Assembly: GCA_002455755.1 (NCBI GenBank)
Contig: DKLL01000077.1
Coordinates: 1-8,811, forward strand
Direction: 5' to 3'
DNA: 8,811 bases
Source of the DNA: Acinetobacter sp. UBA6641
Lineage (GTDB): Bacteria > Pseudomonadota > Gammaproteobacteria > Pseudomonadales > Moraxellaceae
The position numbers and the translations under genes are program-made. Within the stretch, counting starts at the first letter, position 1. Each line of letters opens with the position of its first letter. The notes under the pieces were generated by a model that saw only the letters and a program-made list of their open reading frames with translations, made no database searches and was not told the DNA's origin. Below are positions 6,194 to 8,811 of the stretch, one piece after another.

Positions 6194-6222
6194 ATCATAC
6201 AATATTTTGAATTTATTATTAA
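6194..6222 (-). promoter_or_regulatory. Promoter of the zinc-ribbon gene
   Basis: On the - strand, TTAATA (6222-6217, 4 of 6) and TATGAT (6199-6194, 5 of 6) are 17 bases apart. The predicted leader is about 30 bases and contains the GAGGGG ribosome site. The surroundings are very AT-rich, which raises the chance-match rate, but this is the best sigma-70 pair in the gap. Confidence 0.45.
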
Positions 6223-6236
6223 TTTTTTAAAATCAT

Positions 6237-6265
6237 AAAAAAGGCACATTTTCCAATGTGCCTTT
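6237..6265 (-). terminator. Intrinsic terminator of the FAD dehydrogenase gene
   Basis: A perfect 11-bp stem, AAAGGCACATT (6240-6250) with AATGTGCCTTT (6255-6265), has a TTCC loop. Read on the - strand it ends in a six-T run (6242-6237). It starts about 24 bases past the stop codon of the dehydrogenase gene and insulates the zinc-ribbon gene. Confidence 0.88.
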
Positions 6266-6288
6266 CTAGCATTAAATTTGATCAGGGA

Positions 6289-7698
6289 TTATAAATCGAA
6301 CAATTTGCCCGGGTTCATAATACCGTTTGGATCGAATACCTGTTTCAAAGCTTTCATGTATTCAATTTCTTCAGCAGTACGCGAGTATTCAAGATATGGC
6401 TTTTTGGTCATACCGACACCGTGTTCCGCAGAAATCGAACCGTCATATTTTTTCACAGTATCGAACACGTATTTGTTTACTACCTGACATTTGGCAAAGA
6501 ATTCATCTTTACTTAAGTCAGCAGGTTTCAAGATATTCAAGTGCAAGTTACCGTCACCAATATGACCGAACCAGCAAATTTCAAAGTCAGGGTAATTTTC
6601 CGCCACAATTGCATCAATTTCTTTAATAAATGCAGGAACGTGGGTAATTAAAACTGAAATGTCATTTTTGTATGGTGTGAACGGCGCGATTGATTCAGAA
6701 ATATCTTCACGCAAACGCCATAAGCTGTGTACCTGTTCCAGGCTTTGGCTCATTACGCCATCCAGCACCCAACCCTGTTCCATGCAATGCTCGAAGATTT
6801 CCATCGCCGCATCCATAATCGGTTCAAATGGCGCTTCAAATTCAAGCAGTACATAGAATGGACATTCCGTTTCAAACGGACGTTGAACGTGACCATGATC
6901 CAGTACTTTCTGCATTGCGAGTTCGCCAAAGAATTCGAATGCAGTTAAATCAATCTTGTTCTGGAATGCGTGCAGTACTGGCATGATCGCATCAAAATCC
7001 GGTACGCCCAATACCATCACTTGCAGGTCATGCGGTTGACGTTCCAGCTTGATTTCAGCTTCAGTGACCAGACCTAAAGTCCCTTCACCACCAATGAATA
7101 AATGTTGCAGTGCATAACCGGTCGCATTCTTGATCATGCCCTTGTTCAGACGAAGGATGTCACCTTTACCTGTCACAACAGTCAGACCAAGCACCCAGTT
7201 ACGGGTCATGCCGTATTTGATCACTTTAATGCCGCCGGCATTGGTGCCGATATTACCGCCAATTTGTGATGAACCTGAAGACGCGAAATCCACCGGATAA
7301 TACATGCCCTGTTCTTCAGCATAGTTTTGTAACTGTTCAGTCACCACACCCGCTTGTACACGCACCATACGGTCTGCCGGGAAGAATTCCAGAATCTGGT
7401 TCATCTTGTCCATGCTGACTACAATTTCACCATTGGCTGCTACTGCACCGGCAGATAAACCGGTACGACCGCCAGATGGTGTAATGGCAATATTGTGTTC
7501 ATTGGCAAATTTAACAATCGCCTGCACCTGTTCCGTACTTGATGGAAAAACAATGACTGATGGGTTTGGATCGAAATGCTTGGTGTAGTCTTTGCCCCAG
7601 GCATCGAGACTAGCAGCATCTGTTTTAATGCGGTTTTCACCGACAATAGCTGTCAATTGGGTTAATAACTCAGGTGTTAAAGCGACTGGAGCATTCAT
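6289..7698 (-). CDS. FAD-linked D-2-hydroxyacid dehydrogenase (D-2-hydroxyglutarate dehydrogenase/GlcD-like)
   Basis: A 469-residue flavoprotein of the FAD_binding_4 plus FAD-oxidase_C type. The N-terminal half is the PCMH FAD fold, with VIVFPSSTEQV (48-58), PSGGRTGLS (74-82), ASSGSSQIGGNIGTNAGG (139-156) and GGEGTLG (203-209). The C-terminal half carries the metal-site motif GHIGDGNLH (378-386; H379 and H386) and AEHGVG (424-429; E425), plus R330 and K344 in conserved contexts (LWRLRED, YKNDISV). Such enzymes oxidise D-2-hydroxyacids to 2-oxoacids and pass electrons to a quinone or electron-transfer flavoprotein. Divergent placement beside serA favours D-2-hydroxyglutarate; D-lactate or glycolate remain possible. 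ATG 7698 (MNAPVALTPELL) is chosen because it starts where the family usually does. A GTG at 7770 would add 24 residues that do not look conserved. The ribosome site is weak (AGG about 11 bases upstream). Confidence 0.88.
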   Translation of the reverse strand: MNAPVALTPELLTQLTAIVGENRIKTDAASLDAWGKDYTKHFDPNPSVIVFPSSTEQVQAIVKFANEHNIAITPSGGRTGLSAGAVAANGEIVVSMDKMNQILEFFPADRMVRVQAGVVTEQLQNYAEEQGMYYPVDFASSGSSQIGGNIGTNAGGIKVIKYGMTRNWVLGLTVVTGKGDILRLNKGMIKNATGYALQHLFIGGEGTLGLVTEAEIKLERQPHDLQVMVLGVPDFDAIMPVLHAFQNKIDLTAFEFFGELAMQKVLDHGHVQRPFETECPFYVLLEFEAPFEPIMDAAMEIFEHCMEQGWVLDGVMSQSLEQVHSLWRLREDISESIAPFTPYKNDISVLITHVPAFIKEIDAIVAENYPDFEICWFGHIGDGNLHLNILKPADLSKDEFFAKCQVVNKYVFDTVKKYDGSISAEHGVGMTKKPYLEYSRTAEEIEYMKALKQVFDPNGIMNPGKLFDL

Positions 7699-7790
7699 CG
7701 TTTGCAAACCTAGCAAGAAATATACAAGTGGTGGATGGTCTATAGAGCATTCATTTGTAAAAAGATTCACAAGAAAATGTCATTTTGGAC

Positions 7791-7841
7791 CGGACGTGAA
7801 CATAAAACCAGCAGCAGCACTGTGATCGATTTCACTGTCCG
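7791..7841. repeat. Imperfect inverted repeat in the dehydrogenase/serA divergent region
   Basis: CGGACGTGAA (7791-7800) is matched by TTCACTGTCCG (7831-7841): the arms are complementary except for one extra base in the second. The 30-base interior contains a GCAGCAGCA run. It would fall at the 5' end of the dehydrogenase leader RNA and could form a hairpin, or act as a paired DNA operator. Confidence 0.5.
7821..7836. promoter_or_regulatory. CRP/Vfr-like binding site
   Basis: TGTGA-TCGATT-TCACT matches the CRP core TGTGA-N6-TCACA at 9 of 10 positions. It lies in the 356-base divergent region, 123 bases upstream of the dehydrogenase start and 219 bases before serA. Acinetobacter encodes a Crp/Vfr-type regulator. 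By a rough uniform-base estimate, a match this good is expected about 0.25 times per window, so it is suggestive only. Confidence 0.4.
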
Positions 7842-7843
7842 AC

Positions 7844-7871
7844 ATTATAAGGCATTTTCCACTGAAACCTC
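7844..7871 (-). promoter_or_regulatory. Candidate promoter of the FAD dehydrogenase gene
   Basis: On the - strand a perfect TATAAT (7849-7844) is preceded at 16 bases by GAGGTT (7871-7866), a poor -35. Transcription would begin near 7837, giving a leader of about 140 bases that starts inside the inverted repeat and places the CRP-like site just downstream of the start point, a position typical of repression. The weak -35 hints at activator dependence or a modest promoter. Confidence 0.45.
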
Positions 7872-8006
7872 GCAGAAATAAGCATTTTGACAATCAAGCC
7901 TTAAAAATTACAGCCTTAGTTAGACCAAAATCTGTAGTCAACGGCATATGTATGGCAAAAATACCTATAGTCTCCGTCATAAAGGAAATGTATATAGACC
8001 CTTCTC

Positions 8007-8020
8007 GTATGTTATCATAC
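8007..8020 (+). promoter_or_regulatory. Possible -10 element and small palindrome upstream of serA
   Basis: TATCAT (8013-8018, 5 of 6 to the -10 consensus) lies inside the inverted repeat GTATG-TTAT-CATAC (8007-8020), about 37 bases before the serA ATG. No convincing -35 is seen at 16-18 bases upstream. Another -10-like TATAGT sits at 7966-7971, also without a good -35. I cannot decide between them. Confidence 0.3.
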
Positions 8021-8045
8021 CGCGACTAAATTTGGCCTTTGTAGC

Positions 8046-8049
8046 GGAG
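8046..8049 (+). promoter_or_regulatory. Ribosome binding site of serA
   Basis: GGAG (8046-8049) lies 5 bases before ATG 8055 and fixes the serA start. Confidence 0.75.
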
Positions 8050-8054
8050 CCGTA

Positions 8055-8811
8055 ATGAGCCAACATCTTTCACTGCCTAAAGATAAAATTCGTTTCTTGT
8101 TGTTAGAAGGCGTTCATCAAAACGCAATCGACACTTTAAATGCTGCTGGATATACCAACATCGACTACCGTAAAACTGCGCTTGAGGGTGAAGCGTTGAA
8201 AGAAGCGGTAAGAGATGCCCACTTCATCGGTATTCGTTCACGTACTCAGTTAACTGAAGAAGTATTCGAAGCAGCCAACAAGCTTATCGCTGTTGGCTGT
8301 TTTTGTATCGGTACCAACCAGGTAAATCTTGATGCAGCAATGCGTCGTGGTATTCCAGTATTTAACGCACCATATTCAAATACCCGTTCAGTGGCTGAAC
8401 TGGTACTTGCTGAAGCAATTTTACTGCTTCGTGGCGTACCTGCTAAATCTGCTTCTACTCACCGTGGTGGCTGGAACAAATCTGCAGTAGGTTCGTTTGA
8501 AACTCGTGGTAAAACTTTAGGTATCGTAGGTTACGGTTCAATTGGTTCTCAACTTTCAGTTCTTGCTGAAAGTATGGGTATGCATGTCATTTATTATGAT
8601 GCAGTCACTAAACTTCCTATGGGTAACGCACGTCAAGTGGGTACTATGGGCGAGTTACTTGCCAATGCAGACGTTGTATCTCTACATGTTCCAGATGTTC
8701 CATCTACGCGTAACTTCTTTGGTAAAGATCAATTTGCTCAAATGAAAGAAGGTTCTATCTTCATTAACGCGGCACGTGGTACCTGTGTTGTGATCGAAGA
8801 CCTGGCGGATG
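8055..8811 (+). CDS. serA: D-3-phosphoglycerate dehydrogenase, N-terminal part (3' end outside window)
   Basis: The frame is open from ATG 8055 to the window edge, showing 252 residues of an enzyme of about 410. SerA makes the first step of serine synthesis, oxidising 3-phosphoglycerate to 3-phosphohydroxypyruvate with NAD in the cytoplasm. The visible part resembles E. coli SerA throughout: DKIRFLLLEGVHQ (10-22), DAHFIGIRSRT (54-64, R61), GCFCIGTNQV (81-90), FNAPYSNTRSVAELV (103-117), and the Rossmann nucleotide motif GYGSIG (159-164) with D182 after the following strand. NAARGT (238-243) holds the catalytic Arg, R241. The remaining catalytic Glu/His and the C-terminal ACT (serine-sensing) domain lie beyond the edge, so feedback control cannot be judged. 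A GGAG ribosome site supports the start. SerA also reduces 2-oxoglutarate to D-2-hydroxyglutarate, which links it to the divergent FAD dehydrogenase. Confidence 0.95.
   Translation, partial: MSQHLSLPKDKIRFLLLEGVHQNAIDTLNAAGYTNIDYRKTALEGEALKEAVRDAHFIGIRSRTQLTEEVFEAANKLIAVGCFCIGTNQVNLDAAMRRGIPVFNAPYSNTRSVAELVLAEAILLLRGVPAKSASTHRGGWNKSAVGSFETRGKTLGIVGYGSIGSQLSVLAESMGMHVIYYDAVTKLPMGNARQVGTMGELLANADVVSLHVPDVPSTRNFFGKDQFAQMKEGSIFINAARGTCVVIEDLAD

Noticed and set aside
6327..6948. Several + strand open frames inside the FAD dehydrogenase gene
   Set aside because: They are antisense shadows of a well-supported gene, with no start signals or recognisable domains.
7699..7770. GTG at 7770 as the start of the FAD dehydrogenase
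   Set aside because: The extra 24 residues do not resemble the family N-terminus. ATG 7698 gives the expected start.
7887..7892. Perfect TTGACA on the + strand as a serA promoter
   Set aside because: No acceptable -10 lies 15-19 bases downstream (ACAGCC/TACAGC), and it is over 160 bases from the ATG. It may be chance.
8542..8745. A 67-codon frame inside serA
   Set aside because: It is out of frame with serA, which is unbroken and strongly conserved across this stretch.

Overview
The window reads as chromosomal DNA of an Acinetobacter species (Moraxellaceae). The reasons are a CraA-type MFS exporter of the expected length and motif set, a divergent pair of an FAD-linked D-2-hydroxyacid dehydrogenase and serA, a YccS-type membrane protein, a DUF3817 protein, and moderate-to-low GC. 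The genus call comes from recognised protein families and not from an rRNA or marker comparison. The species is not determined.

Layout, left to right. Bases 1-1310 (+) are the C-terminal part of a YccS/FUSC-type inner-membrane protein whose start lies outside the window. Bases 1427-1738 (+) encode a small three-helix DUF3817 membrane protein. Bases 1739-2124 hold no gene; they contain degenerate, CT/GA-rich, hairpin-forming intergenic repeats that run up to the end of the next gene. Bases 2125-3354 (-) encode a CraA/MdfA-like multidrug exporter. Bases 3355-3600 are a non-coding stretch rich in small palindromes. Bases 3601-5061 (-) encode an AbiH-family phage-defence protein that is much more AT-rich than its neighbours. 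A strong two-way terminator (5084-5111) separates it from a small lipoprotein gene (5156-5536, -) and from a zinc-ribbon/one-helix envelope protein (5657-6157, -). A second strong terminator (6237-6265) ends the FAD-binding dehydrogenase gene (6289-7698, -). A 356-base divergent control region (7699-8054) leads to serA (8055 onward, +), cut by the right edge.

How they fit together. Most of the window is ordinary chromosomal backbone. Two places stand out. First, the AbiH gene looks like a single-gene defence insertion between backbone genes; its conserved motifs occur in an order resembling SIR2-like NAD-binding proteins. Second, SerA can reduce 2-oxoglutarate to D-2-hydroxyglutarate, and an FAD-linked D-2-hydroxyglutarate dehydrogenase can recycle that product. 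Their back-to-back placement suggests a metabolic pair, and their shared intergenic region carries a CRP/Vfr-like site inside a larger inverted repeat. I found no CRISPR array, insertion sequence, tRNA or rRNA. I do not claim a wholly new system.
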